DNA from: Natronohydrobacter sp.
Lineage (GTDB): Bacteria > Pseudomonadota > Alphaproteobacteria > Rhodobacterales > Rhodobacteraceae
Reading direction: 5' to 3'
NCBI GenBank assembly: GCA_007125005.1
Contig: SLDY01000016.1
Location: 1-64,000, forward strand
DNA: 64,000 nucleotides
Shown piece by piece: positions 36,173-45,103 of this stretch. The notes below the pieces were generated by a model. That model had not been told where the DNA came from and searched no databases. It saw only the letters and a program-made list of their open reading frames with translations. A program made the position numbers and the translations under genes. Numbering within the stretch: the first letter of the stretch is position 1; every line of letters starts with the position of its first letter.

Positions 36173-37498
36173 GTCAAGTGCTGGAATGCGCTGCAAGAGC
36201 GGCATCAGCGCCGCCATGTCTGGCCCGTGGGCCTGGCCCGTCAGCGCTTTGCGCAGTGGCATGAAAAGCCCTTTGCCTTTGCGTCCGGTTGCCTCTTTCA
36301 CCGCTGCAGTCCAGTCCTTCCATGCATCGGGGCCGTAGGGTGGCGGCGGCAGCAATTCCAGCGCCTTTGCCACGAATTCGGCATCCTCGGGAGCGATCTC
36401 GGGGTCAGCGCCATCACGACAAAGCGCCCACCACTCCTGCAGATCGTCGAGCTTCGTGATGTTTTCGCGCGCAACGGTCCAGAATTGCTCTGCCAATTCT
36501 TCGGGCACGCCGAGACGCGCAATTTCATTGGCGACCTCGCCAAAGGGGCGCGCTTGCAGATCAGCGCGAGTGAGCGGCCACAGGTCTTCTGCATCAAACT
36601 TCGTGGGCGCTGCGCCGAACTGACCGAGGTCAAACCCTTCGGTGATCTCTTCGAGCGTCTGGCGCAGTTCCACTGGCTGGCTGGACCCGAGCCGTGCCAT
36701 CAGCGACAACAGCGCTGCAGCCGTCACGCCCTGCGCGCGCAGATCGCGCAGCGAGAGCGTGCCCAGCCGCTTTGAAAGTGCCTCGCCCTGCGCGCCTGTC
36801 AGCAAGGAGTGATGCGCGAAGGCAGGTGGCTTGCCGCCAAGCGCCTCGATGATCTGGATCTGGGTCGCGGTATTCGTTACATGATCCGAGCCGCGCACGA
36901 TATGGGTGACGCCCATTTCCATGTCATCGACGACAGAGGCCAGCGTGTAGAGCACCTGACCATCGGCCCGGATCAGCACCGGATCGGAGACCGAGGCCGC
37001 ATCGATCGAGAGCGGGCCGAGAATCCCGTCTTCCCATTCGATCCGGGTCTGGTTCAGCAGGAAACGCCAATAGCCATCACGTTGTGCGCGCATCTGTATC
37101 CGCGTGGCGTCATCCATCGACAATGCCGCTCGATCATAAACAGGCGGACGGCCCATATTGAGCTGCTTCTTGCGCTTGAGATCCAATTCGCCCGGTGTCT
37201 CGAAGCACTCGTAAAAACGCCCATCCGCGCGCAGCTTTTCTGCGGCTGCCTCGTAGCGGTCCAGCCGTTTCGACTGCTGCTCGATCCTGTCCCAGCCAAG
37301 GCCCAGCCACTCCAGATCCTGCTGGATGGCATCGATATAAATCTGTTTCGAGCGGTCAGCATCAGTATCATCAAGGCGCAGGATGAACTCCCCACCTGAT
37401 TTGCGTGCGATCATATAATTGAAGAGCGCCGTGCGCAGATTGCCGATATGAAGATAGCCTGTGGGCGAGGGTGCAAAGCGAGTAACGATGCGGGACAT
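36164..37498 (-). CDS. gltX: Glutamyl-tRNA synthetase
   Basis: This 444-residue class I synthetase charges tRNA-Glu, and in alphaproteobacteria with GatCAB may also charge tRNA-Gln. The HIGH motif is APSPTGYLHIGNLRTAL at 9-25, and the KMSKS equivalent is ALSKRLG. The start at 37498 (MSRIVTRFAPSPTG) is fixed by the conserved N-terminus; the frame open to 38002 is an artefact. Many relatives carry two gltX paralogues, so this may be one of two. Confidence 0.95.
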   Translation of the reverse strand: MSRIVTRFAPSPTGYLHIGNLRTALFNYMIARKSGGEFILRLDDTDADRSKQIYIDAIQQDLEWLGLGWDRIEQQSKRLDRYEAAAEKLRADGRFYECFETPGELDLKRKKQLNMGRPPVYDRAALSMDDATRIQMRAQRDGYWRFLLNQTRIEWEDGILGPLSIDAASVSDPVLIRADGQVLYTLASVVDDMEMGVTHIVRGSDHVTNTATQIQIIEALGGKPPAFAHHSLLTGAQGEALSKRLGTLSLRDLRAQGVTAAALLSLMARLGSSQPVELRQTLEEITEGFDLGQFGAAPTKFDAEDLWPLTRADLQARPFGEVANEIARLGVPEELAEQFWTVARENITKLDDLQEWWALCRDGADPEIAPEDAEFVAKALELLPPPPYGPDAWKDWTAAVKEATGRKGKGLFMPLRKALTGQAHGPDMAALMPLLQRIPALDSR

Positions 37499-37663
37499 TA
37501 GCGCGACCTTTCGGAAAACACCGCTCTCCTCTTTCACATGCCCCGCTGCAGTGCAAGCCTTGGTCACATTTACGCAGGCACGGTCTGCGAGCAGTTTTTC
37601 GTCAAGACAGAAAGCTGAAGGAGCGTTAGACTCGTGTCGGCAGGTATTGGTTCTGGGGGGAAT

Positions 37664-39628
37664 ATGCGTCTGATCAAAGCCTTGATCGCAATGGTGTTGG
37701 GTCTGGTCGTGCTGATTTTTGTGGCACTGTTGCTCATACCCACGGAGCGGATCGCGAATATCGCCGCGCAGCAATTCCAGAGCGCGACCGGGCGAAGCCT
37801 GCATTTTGGCGGAGATTTGCGACCGAGCTTCTACCCGGTCATCGGGGCTACTGCGCAGAATGTACAGGTCGGTAATCCTGAATGGGCAGGGAGCGCGCCG
37901 ATGCTGAACGCTGCGGTAATGGATATCGGCCTTGATGTGATGGCGCTGATCCGTGGCGATATCATTGTCGATCGGGTTGTGCTGCAAAGCCCGGTGCTGC
38001 ATCTGATACGCGATGCTGAGGGCCGCGCGAATTGGGATTTCTCGCGTGAGGGTGCGGGCACTGGCGTTGGCTCACAAGGTCAGCAGCGCGGCTTTTCACT
38101 CCCCGAAGCACGGATCGTTGGCGGGGAGTTGCGCCTGCAAGATATGCAGTCAGGGTTGGAACTGGGTATCGACAGCCTTGATGCAACGCTGCGCCTTCCT
38201 GCACTTGCCGGACCGGTTGGTCTGATCGCGCAGGGGCGTATGAACGGACAGCCCTTCCAATTTGACGTGCGTGGCGAGAATGCCGAGCGCCTGATGTCCG
38301 GGGCTGTGACGGGAGTGCAAATCACAGGGCGCGCAGCGGGTGCCTCATTCGATTTTGCGGGCCGCCTCGGCTTGGAGGATTTGGCGATTGATGGCCGCCT
38401 TGACACGCAGATCCCGGCGTTGCGGCCGCTCATGCAAATGATTGGTCAGAGCGGAGAAGAGATCGCTTCTGACTACTTGCCTTTGGGGTTGAATGGCCAA
38501 GTGACGCGCACTGCCGATGGCAGGCTCTTTGCGCGGGAGACCCAGTTCCGAGCCGGCGGTCTACGCCTTTCAGGGGCACTCGATCTGGTGCAGGGGAGCG
38601 AGCGCCCGCGTCTGACCGGGCAGCTTGCAGGTGATGTCATCGATATGCGCTCTGCGGGTGGCACGAGGGGCGGGCAGGCTGCGCCAGGATGGTCGCGAGA
38701 GACCATTGACGCGAGCGGTTTGGGGCTAATCGACGCTGATATTTCGCTGACACTGGCCGGGGTGCGCACGGATCTCACCACTCTGGGACGGACACGACTT
38801 GGCATTGCGATTGATCGTGCCCGAGCGGTGCTGGAGTTACGTGAAGTTGCGATGTTCGGGGGGCAACTGGCCGGTGAATTTGTAATGAACAACCGGTCGG
38901 GGCTTTCGGTGGGCGGCAATTTGCGCCTGCGCGGGATAGACCTGTTGCCGCTTCTGACCGAGCTTGCCGAGTATCGCCGATTGCAGGGCCTTGCCAATCT
39001 GGATCTGCAATTCCTTGGAGTTGGGAACACGATTCATGACATCATGAATTCGCTGCGCGGTGAGGGTGCTCTTGCCTTATCGCAGGGTGAGATCATTGGT
39101 TTCGATCTGGCGGGGATGCTGCGCAACTTGGACATGTCCTACATGGGGGAGGGCAATCGGACCGTTTATCAGTCGATTAATGGCACATTCTCGATATCAG
39201 ATGGCATTTTGCGCAACGAGGATCTGCGTCTTGAAGCCTCGCGCGTTTCGGTGTCAGGGCGAGGCTCGGTCGGGATCGGGCCGCGTAATCTCGATTTCAG
39301 GCTGGTCCCAACGGCATTGCGCGGCGAGGGTGAAGAGGTATTGCGGGTGCCGCTGATGATCACCGGCCCGTGGGCAGAACCGCGCTTCCGGCTGGATCTG
39401 GAAGCACTGGCGCGCGAGCAGTTGCGCATGGAGCAGGAACGCATTGAAGATATCGCACGTGAGGAGGCGCGACGGCTCGAAGAACGCGCGCGCGCCGAAG
39501 CGGAGCGTCGTTTGCAACAGGAACTGGGGGTGGAACGTCAGGAGGGTGAACGGATCGAGGATACGCTACGGCGCGGGCTGGAGGATGAGGTCGGACGACG
39601 CTTGCGCGGGTTGTTGGGTGGGAATTGA
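37664..39628 (+). CDS. AsmA family protein
   Basis: The 654-residue protein has one N-terminal membrane anchor (residues 3-26) and a long periplasmic region. AsmA-like features are ERIANIAAQQFQSATGRSLHFGGDLRPSFYPVIG near 27-60 and the C-terminal domain from about 430 to 580, ending in QGEIIGFDLAGMLRNL and SISDGILRNEDLRLEASRVSVSGRG. AsmA relatives are thought to span the periplasm and move lipids to the outer membrane. The last 80 residues are a highly charged Arg/Glu helix. GGGGGG precedes the start; gltX is divergent. Confidence 0.88.
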   Translation: MRLIKALIAMVLGLVVLIFVALLLIPTERIANIAAQQFQSATGRSLHFGGDLRPSFYPVIGATAQNVQVGNPEWAGSAPMLNAAVMDIGLDVMALIRGDIIVDRVVLQSPVLHLIRDAEGRANWDFSREGAGTGVGSQGQQRGFSLPEARIVGGELRLQDMQSGLELGIDSLDATLRLPALAGPVGLIAQGRMNGQPFQFDVRGENAERLMSGAVTGVQITGRAAGASFDFAGRLGLEDLAIDGRLDTQIPALRPLMQMIGQSGEEIASDYLPLGLNGQVTRTADGRLFARETQFRAGGLRLSGALDLVQGSERPRLTGQLAGDVIDMRSAGGTRGGQAAPGWSRETIDASGLGLIDADISLTLAGVRTDLTTLGRTRLGIAIDRARAVLELREVAMFGGQLAGEFVMNNRSGLSVGGNLRLRGIDLLPLLTELAEYRRLQGLANLDLQFLGVGNTIHDIMNSLRGEGALALSQGEIIGFDLAGMLRNLDMSYMGEGNRTVYQSINGTFSISDGILRNEDLRLEASRVSVSGRGSVGIGPRNLDFRLVPTALRGEGEEVLRVPLMITGPWAEPRFRLDLEALAREQLRMEQERIEDIAREEARRLEERARAEAERRLQQELGVERQEGERIEDTLRRGLEDEVGRRLRGLLGGN

Positions 39629-39630
39629 TA

Positions 39631-39670
39631 CTTGCGCTCAGCGAGATTTCCTTGCGCTCAGCGAGATTTC
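39631..39670. repeat. Perfect tandem duplication of 20 bp
   Basis: CTTGCGCTCAGCGAGATTTC is repeated exactly at 39631-39650 and 39651-39670. The second copy encodes the last residues and stop of the PLDc_N gene on the - strand, and the first is a copy just beyond the stop. Confidence 0.95.
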
Positions 39671-39840
39671 GGCCCGGCCAGAAACCAGATGATCAAACCG
39701 ATAAGCGGGAAGATCAGGACCAGCAGGATCCATAATACCTTCTGGCCCTGTGTCGCGCCGGAATTCAGGATCGATACCGCCGCCCAGATCACCACCGCCA
39801 GATGCAGGATGCCAAGGATACCAGAATAATCCGCGTTCAT
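39658..39840 (-). CDS. Small PLDc_N domain membrane protein
   Basis: The 60-residue protein has two hydrophobic helices and the PLDc_N (phospholipase D N-terminal) pattern QGQKVLWILLVLIFPLIGLIIWFLAGPKSR. In larger enzymes this domain anchors cardiolipin synthase; stand-alone copies are common and uncharacterised. It is convergent with the AsmA gene. Its terminal codons lie in a 20-bp tandem duplication. Confidence 0.8.
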   Translation of the reverse strand: MNADYSGILGILHLAVVIWAAVSILNSGATQGQKVLWILLVLIFPLIGLIIWFLAGPKSR

Positions 39841-39942
39841 GGTTGGGCCTTGCCTTTACTGTCTTAAGTTGTCTTGATTGCGCTCACCTCAACAGTTTCA
39901 CAATTGCTCCCTGAAGGCAAACACCACATCCTCAGAGGCCCC

Positions 39943-40287
39943 ATGTCCCTGCTACATCTTACTCTCACGACTGACCGTGCACCTGACGAGACTGCGTGCC
40001 CTGATCCCGCGAAACTCCTCAAAGGTGATCCACTCCATGAGACCTGGCTCCATGAGGATCGTGCGCCGCTTTACGCGGGCGTGTGGCGCTCGAGTCCCGG
40101 CAAGTGGCGTGTGAATTATGACGAATGGGAATATTTCCACGTTCTGAGCGGGCGAGGTGTGCTCACCGATGCGCATGGTCAGACATCTGCACTGGAGCCG
40201 GGCGGGCGGCATATCATCCGTCCCGGTTTCAGTGGTAGCTTCGAGGTGACGGAGACCTTGACCAAGGACTTCGTGATCCTGACCTGA
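39943..40287 (+). CDS. Cupin domain protein
   Basis: This 114-residue single-domain cupin (Cupin_3-like) carries the DEWEYFHVLSGRGVLTDAHG motif and the second motif LEPGGRHIIRPGFSGSFEV. Metal binding is likely weak: only one clear His/Glu set is visible. Function unknown. The ATG follows AGAGG; the longer frame from 39874 is less likely. It lies 45 bases upstream of murB on the same strand. Confidence 0.8.
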   Translation: MSLLHLTLTTDRAPDETACPDPAKLLKGDPLHETWLHEDRAPLYAGVWRSSPGKWRVNYDEWEYFHVLSGRGVLTDAHGQTSALEPGGRHIIRPGFSGSFEVTETLTKDFVILT

Positions 40288-40332
40288 TACCCACTCTCGA
40301 CAAGCCCCCGGCCTTCGCGCTACTCACGCGCC

Positions 40333-41307
40333 ATGACACCTGATCAGATCCACATACGCGGAACGCTCACAGCGCAGAAACCGCTCGATAGCCTGACATG
40401 GTTGCGCGTTGGTGGGCCTGCGGACTGGTTGTTCCAGCCAGCGGATGAGGCCGATCTGAGTGATTTCCTCAAGGCGCTTGATCCCGCTATCCCGGTCTTC
40501 CCGATGGGATTAGGGTCCAATCTGATCGTACGCGATGGTGGGATCCGGGCGGTCGTCATTCGCTTGGGGCGGGGTTTCAACGCGATAGAAATCAACGAAA
40601 CAGTCACTGCAGGTGCTGCTGCCCTTGATGCGCATGTTGCGCGCAAGGCCGCCGATGCCGGACGTGATCTGACCTTCCTGCGCACGATCCCCGGCAGTAT
40701 CGGCGGGGCTGTGCGGATGAATGCAGGCTGTTACGGCACCTATGTTGCCGATCATCTGATAGAGGTGACAGCGATTGACCGGCAGGGCCAGCGCCATATC
40801 CTGCCTGCAGTTGCGCTCAACCTGCGCTACCGCCAATCGGATCTGCCCGAGGGCATGGTCATAACTTCGGCGCGGTTTCAGGCGCCTTTGGGCGATCCTG
40901 AAGCGCTTCATGCCCGCATGGAAGAGCAGCTTGCGCGGCGTGATGCGACCCAGCCCACGAAAGCGCGCAGTGCCGGTTCGACCTTTCGCAACCCCGCAGG
41001 ATTCAGCTCGACGGGACGCGCAGATGACAGCCATGAGTTGAAAGCCTGGAAAGTCATCGAAGATGCGGGCTTGCGTGGTGCAAGGCTCGGTGGGGCGCAG
41101 ATGTCGTCCAAGCATCCGAATTTCCTCACGAATACCGGTGGTGCAACTGCGCAGGAACTCGAGGCTCTGGGCGAGGAAGTGCGAAAAAGGGTTTTGCAAG
41201 CGCGCGGTATTTCGCTACAGTGGGAGATAATGCGGATCGGTGAAGCAACGCCGACCGTAGAATTGCCGGCGATTGAACTCGATACTGGCGAAATAACACA
41301 AGAATAA
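40333..41307 (+). CDS. murB: UDP-N-acetylenolpyruvoylglucosamine reductase
   Basis: MurB is the FAD enzyme that completes UDP-MurNAc for peptidoglycan. The 324-residue product has [19 protein letters not shown], the FAD loop [31 protein letters not shown], the catalytic Ser in AGSTFRNP, and [18 protein letters not shown]. It opens the murB-ddl-ftsQAZ block. The usual preceding murC-murG genes are not here; a cupin gene is. Confidence 0.96.
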   Translation: MTPDQIHIRGTLTAQKPLDSLTWLRVGGPADWLFQPADEADLSDFLKALDPAIPVFPMGLGSNLIVRDGGIRAVVIRLGRGFNAIEINETVTAGAAALDAHVARKAADAGRDLTFLRTIPGSIGGAVRMNAGCYGTYVADHLIEVTAIDRQGQRHILPAVALNLRYRQSDLPEGMVITSARFQAPLGDPEALHARMEEQLARRDATQPTKARSAGSTFRNPAGFSSTGRADDSHELKAWKVIEDAGLRGARLGGAQMSSKHPNFLTNTGGATAQELEALGEEVRKRVLQARGISLQWEIMRIGEATPTVELPAIELDTGEITQE

Positions 41308-41360
41308 CGCCCAAAACGGGCAAAGCGGGCCGAAAAGGCTCAGAGGCAGTGGGAATGGGC

Positions 41361-42275
41361 ATGTCGAGCAGGGCAGCCCCCCGGATATGTGTGCTGAAAG
41401 GCGGTCTCTCGGCTGAGCGCGAGGTGTCGCTGTCGTCAGGGCATGAATGCGCGAAAGCGTTGCGGGTGGCGGGCTATGAGGTGATCGAACTGGATGCGCG
41501 CGGCGATGTCGTGCAGCGTCTGGTCGAGATCGCTCCTGATATTGTGTTCAACGCGCTGCATGGTCGCTTTGGCGAGGATGGCTGCGTTCAGGGCATACTG
41601 GAATGGCTGCGCTTGCCTTACACGCATTCCGGTGTGCTTGCCTCTGCTCTGGCGATGGACAAGGAGCGCACCAAAGATGCATTTCGCGCTGAAGGTCTGC
41701 CGGTCGCGCCCTCTGTGATTGCGTCCAAGGCTGATGTGATGGCGAAGCATGTCATGGCGCCACCTTATGTTGTGAAACCCAACAACGAAGGCAGTTCGGT
41801 CGGTGTGTATCTGGTGATGGATGGGGCAAATGCGCCCCCACAGCTTGGGCCAGAGATGCCCGAGCTGGTCATGGTTGAGGCTTTCGCGCCGGGGCGTGAA
41901 TTGACAACAACGGTCATCGGGGGCCGGGCGCTGACGGTCACGGATATCCTGACCGATGGCTGGTATGATTACGATGCAAAATACAAGCCAGGCGGCTCGC
42001 GTCATGTCGTACCCGCCGATATCCCGTCGGAGATACATGCAGCCTGCCTCGATTATGCGCTGCGCGCACATCGCTGTCTTGGGTGCCGCGGCGTCAGCCG
42101 GACAGATTTCCGTTGGGACGAGGCGCGAGGGCTTGATGGGCTGATCTTGCTTGAGACCAACACGCAACCCGGAATGACACCTACTTCGCTTGTGCCGGAG
42201 CAGGCCGCGCAATGCGGCATCAGTTTTTCCGAGTTGTGCCGCTGGATCGTAGAGGATGCCTCATGCGACAGATAG
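41361..42275 (+). CDS. ddl: D-alanine--D-alanine ligase
   Basis: Ddl joins two D-Ala residues with ATP for the peptidoglycan pentapeptide. The 304-residue protein has the N-terminal LKGGLSAEREVSLSSG motif, ALHGRFGEDG, the ATP-grasp core (VVKPNNEGSSVGVYLV), and the C-terminal LLETNTQPGMTPTSLVPEQA. I chose ATG 41361 over ATG 41355 and GTG 41349 by spacing to GTGGGA. The last 13 bases overlap ftsQ, indicating translational coupling. Confidence 0.95.
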   Translation: MSSRAAPRICVLKGGLSAEREVSLSSGHECAKALRVAGYEVIELDARGDVVQRLVEIAPDIVFNALHGRFGEDGCVQGILEWLRLPYTHSGVLASALAMDKERTKDAFRAEGLPVAPSVIASKADVMAKHVMAPPYVVKPNNEGSSVGVYLVMDGANAPPQLGPEMPELVMVEAFAPGRELTTTVIGGRALTVTDILTDGWYDYDAKYKPGGSRHVVPADIPSEIHAACLDYALRAHRCLGCRGVSRTDFRWDEARGLDGLILLETNTQPGMTPTSLVPEQAAQCGISFSELCRWIVEDASCDR

Positions 42276-43582
42276 ACAGTCATGTGCTCGACAGGACAGG
42301 TTTGTCGCATCCCGAACATGAGGAGGCGCGTCCAACCGATGCTGGCGCGCCGCTTTCGGCTTTTTCGGATGCAGGCGCCTTCTGGGATCATCTCGGAGCC
42401 ACGCGTGCAGAGGAATACGCCCTTGAAGCGATCCTGCCGAACATGACCCTGCCGGAAATCTCTGGGGCCGAACACAAGGGTAAATCTGACTGGCCCGATT
42501 TGACAGCACCTGCATTGAATGCTGATGGGCAATTGGGTAGCCTTGAAGACACCCTGCGCAGCATTGATCAGCAGGAGCCTTTTGAGACAGAGCTTCATAC
42601 CAATTTTTCAGATACGATCCGGCGCGAGCCTGTGACGACAGGGCTTGAGCTGGTCGAGGAGCATTTGCCAAAAACCGCGCCCTATGTGGCGCATTTCGAG
42701 ACACCGCATGGCTTGAGCACGCGCCCCCCCAGGCAAATCTCGAAGGGCCGTCTGGCGTATAAGCTGCAGCGTATCTGGCTGACCCCAACCTATCGCGTGA
42801 TGTTTAAGTTCGGGCTGCCATTGATTCTGGTCGCGATTCTTGTCGCAGCGTTTCTGGCTGATGAAACACGCCGCGATGCCTTATACGCGCAGTATATCAT
42901 GATCTACGATGCGATTGTTGATCGCCCGGAGTTTTTGGTCACTGAGCTGCAATTGCCCGAAATGTCCTCCGAGTTGGCAAAGACCGTGCATCAGAAGCTC
43001 GATATTGATTTGCCGAAATCTTCTTTCCGGCTCGATCTCGATGCCCTGCGGCTGGAAGTTGAATCCCTTGACTGGGTGCGCTCTGCTGATTTGCGCCTGC
43101 TCTCAGGCGGAGTTCTGGCGCTTTCGGTCACAGAGCGCATTCCGGCTGTCTTGTGGCGCTCTGATATCGGCTTGGAGTTGCTCGATACCGAAGGTGTACG
43201 CGTTGCTTATGTGCTGAACCGCGGTTTGCGGCCGGACCTTCCGCTGATCATGGGCAAGGGGGCAGATGCTCATGTGGCTGAAGCGCTGGTGCTGCTTGAT
43301 GCCGCGCAGCCACTTGGAGATAGCTTGCGTGGGCTGGTGCGGATGGGTGAGAGGCGTTGGGATATCGTGCTGGACCGCGATCAGCGCATCAAGCTGCCCG
43401 AGCGCGGCGCGCTGGCTGCGCTTGAGCGTATCCTCGCGCTCGATCAGGCGCAGGATCTTCTCGCAAGGGATTTGCTGGTGGCGGATATGCGCATTCCCGC
43501 TCGTCCAGTTCTTCAGGTGAGTGCAGGTGCAATGGAAACCCTGCGCGATATTCGTTCCCAGTCAATGGAGGCCATGCAGTGA
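42263..43582 (+). CDS. ftsQ: Cell division protein FtsQ with a long cytoplasmic N-terminus
   Basis: FtsQ is the bitopic divisome scaffold. The 439-residue product has one membrane helix at about 181-199 (FKFGLPLILVAILVAAFLAD), a POTRA domain from about 222, and a beta domain to the C-terminus. Typical Rhodobacterales FtsQ has a short cytoplasmic tail of some tens of residues as I recall; here it is about 180, mostly acidic and probably disordered, ending in a basic stretch just before the helix. The start is supported by AGAGGA. It overlaps ddl by 13 bases and ftsA by GTGA. Confidence 0.93.
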   Translation: MRQIDSHVLDRTGLSHPEHEEARPTDAGAPLSAFSDAGAFWDHLGATRAEEYALEAILPNMTLPEISGAEHKGKSDWPDLTAPALNADGQLGSLEDTLRSIDQQEPFETELHTNFSDTIRREPVTTGLELVEEHLPKTAPYVAHFETPHGLSTRPPRQISKGRLAYKLQRIWLTPTYRVMFKFGLPLILVAILVAAFLADETRRDALYAQYIMIYDAIVDRPEFLVTELQLPEMSSELAKTVHQKLDIDLPKSSFRLDLDALRLEVESLDWVRSADLRLLSGGVLALSVTERIPAVLWRSDIGLELLDTEGVRVAYVLNRGLRPDLPLIMGKGADAHVAEALVLLDAAQPLGDSLRGLVRMGERRWDIVLDRDQRIKLPERGALAALERILALDQAQDLLARDLLVADMRIPARPVLQVSAGAMETLRDIRSQSMEAMQ

Positions 43583-44916
43583 TCTTAGACCCTTACGCAT
43601 CGCAGCGCGCAATGCGTCAACTCCGCCGGGCGGCCATGCAGCGCGGTGTGATCGCAGTTCTGGATATTGGCACATACAAGATAGCGGCGCTGGTGCTGAA
43701 GCTCGATCCTGATACCACGCCACGCGACCAGCTTGGCATCGGCAAGATGGCCGGACAGGCATCTTTCCGCGTTATCGGTGCGGGTACGACCCGCTCGCGC
43801 GGTGTGCAATTCGGTGAAGTATCTGCCATGGCGGAGACCGAAAGTGCTATCCGGACAGCCTTGCAGGCAGCGCAGAAAATGGCTCAGACGCGCGTGGATC
43901 ATGTCATGGTCTGTCTCTCGGGGGGGAATGTGCGCTCCTACGGCCTTGCAGGCGAGGTAGAGATCGCCCATGGCACTGTCGCAGAGAATGACATCTCGCG
44001 GGTTATGGCGGCCTGTGAAACACCGGATTACGGCTCGGGCCGCGATGTATTGCATGCCCAACCCATCAATTTTGCTCTCGATCAGCGGACTGGACTTGCG
44101 GACCCACGCGGACAAAGCGGACAGCGGCTGTCTTGCGACATGCATCTGTTGACAGTCGATGCGAACCTTGTTCAGAACATTTGCAACTGCCTTAAGCGCT
44201 GCGATGTTGAGCTTGCCGGGATTGTCTCAAGCGCATATGCAACCGGCATGTCAGCGCTTGTCGAAGACGAACAGGAATTGGGCGCTGCCTGTATTGACCT
44301 TGGGGCAGGGACAACGAGTCTCTCCATCTTTATCAAGAAGCACATGATCTATGCCGATACTGTTCGCATGGGCGGTGGGCATGTGACGCTGGATATTTCC
44401 AAGGGGTTACAGATCGATTTCGGAACAGCCGAGCGGATAAAGACAGTTCATGGCGGCATTCAGGCGACATCTATGGATGATCGTGAGATGATTGAACTGA
44501 CCGGGCATAGTGGCGACTGGGACAAGGATCGTCGTCGTATCAGCCGAGCCGAGCTTATCGGCATCATGCGCCCCCGGATCGAAGAGATCTTGGAAGAGAT
44601 CCGGGCCTTGCTGGACGCGGCAGGGTTCAGCCATCTTCCGAGCCAGCAGGTCGTCCTGACAGGCGGCGGAGCGCAGGTTCCGGGTATTGACGGGCTCGCC
44701 GCACGCATCTTCGGCCAGCAAGTCCGTTTAGGGCGCCCGATGCGAGTGCGCGGCTTGCCACAGGCGGCGTCCGGGCCGTCATTTGCAAGCGCTGTCGGCC
44801 TGAGTTTGCTGGCCACGCATCCGCAGGATGAGTGGTGGGATTTCGAACTTCCGATGGACACATATCCGGCGCGCTCTCTGAAACGCGCTGTCAAATGGTT
44901 TCGCGATCATTGGTGA
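43579..44916 (+). CDS. ftsA: Cell division protein FtsA
   Basis: FtsA is an actin-like ATPase that anchors FtsZ to the membrane. The 445-residue protein starts at GTG within the ftsQ stop, with GGAGG upstream. ATPase-fold motifs include AVLDIGTYKIAALVLKL, ACIDLGAGTTSLSIF (phosphate 2), RMGGGHVTLDISKGL and VVLTGGGAQVPGI. The C-terminal amphipathic membrane helix is clear: RSLKRAVKWFRDHW. Confidence 0.95.
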   Translation: MILDPYASQRAMRQLRRAAMQRGVIAVLDIGTYKIAALVLKLDPDTTPRDQLGIGKMAGQASFRVIGAGTTRSRGVQFGEVSAMAETESAIRTALQAAQKMAQTRVDHVMVCLSGGNVRSYGLAGEVEIAHGTVAENDISRVMAACETPDYGSGRDVLHAQPINFALDQRTGLADPRGQSGQRLSCDMHLLTVDANLVQNICNCLKRCDVELAGIVSSAYATGMSALVEDEQELGAACIDLGAGTTSLSIFIKKHMIYADTVRMGGGHVTLDISKGLQIDFGTAERIKTVHGGIQATSMDDREMIELTGHSGDWDKDRRRISRAELIGIMRPRIEEILEEIRALLDAAGFSHLPSQQVVLTGGGAQVPGIDGLAARIFGQQVRLGRPMRVRGLPQAASGPSFASAVGLSLLATHPQDEWWDFELPMDTYPARSLKRAVKWFRDHW

Positions 44917-45103
44917 TCCCAAAACCTTGCGCCCACTTCGAGACTCAGCGGAAAATCGAAAAAAAATTGCGACATGTGGTAAAGATATGCGAATTTTTTG
45001 ATGACCTCGCGCAGATAGCCATGTAGGATCGTGGAAAAACATGATGGTACGGCGCATGATCCCAAAAAATGTGTCGGCTGGGCAATAAAGGCGGAGTGAG
45101 CAG
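44917..45103. promoter_or_regulatory. ftsA-ftsZ intergenic region
   Basis: This 187-base AT-richer gap probably contains ftsZ's own promoter. It holds one GANTC site (GACTC at 44942-44946), the CcrM methylation motif linked to GcrA control in alphaproteobacteria, and TGATCCCAAAA repeated at 44914-44924 and 45057-45067. I see no full TTAA-N7-TTAA CtrA box. Confidence 0.35.

Noticed and set aside
37499..38002. N-terminal extension of gltX
   Set aside because: The class I synthetase N-terminus starts at 37498; the upstream frame is low-complexity and opposite the AsmA gene.
44917..45103. CtrA box in front of ftsZ
   Set aside because: No TTAA-N7-TTAA pattern is present in the gap.
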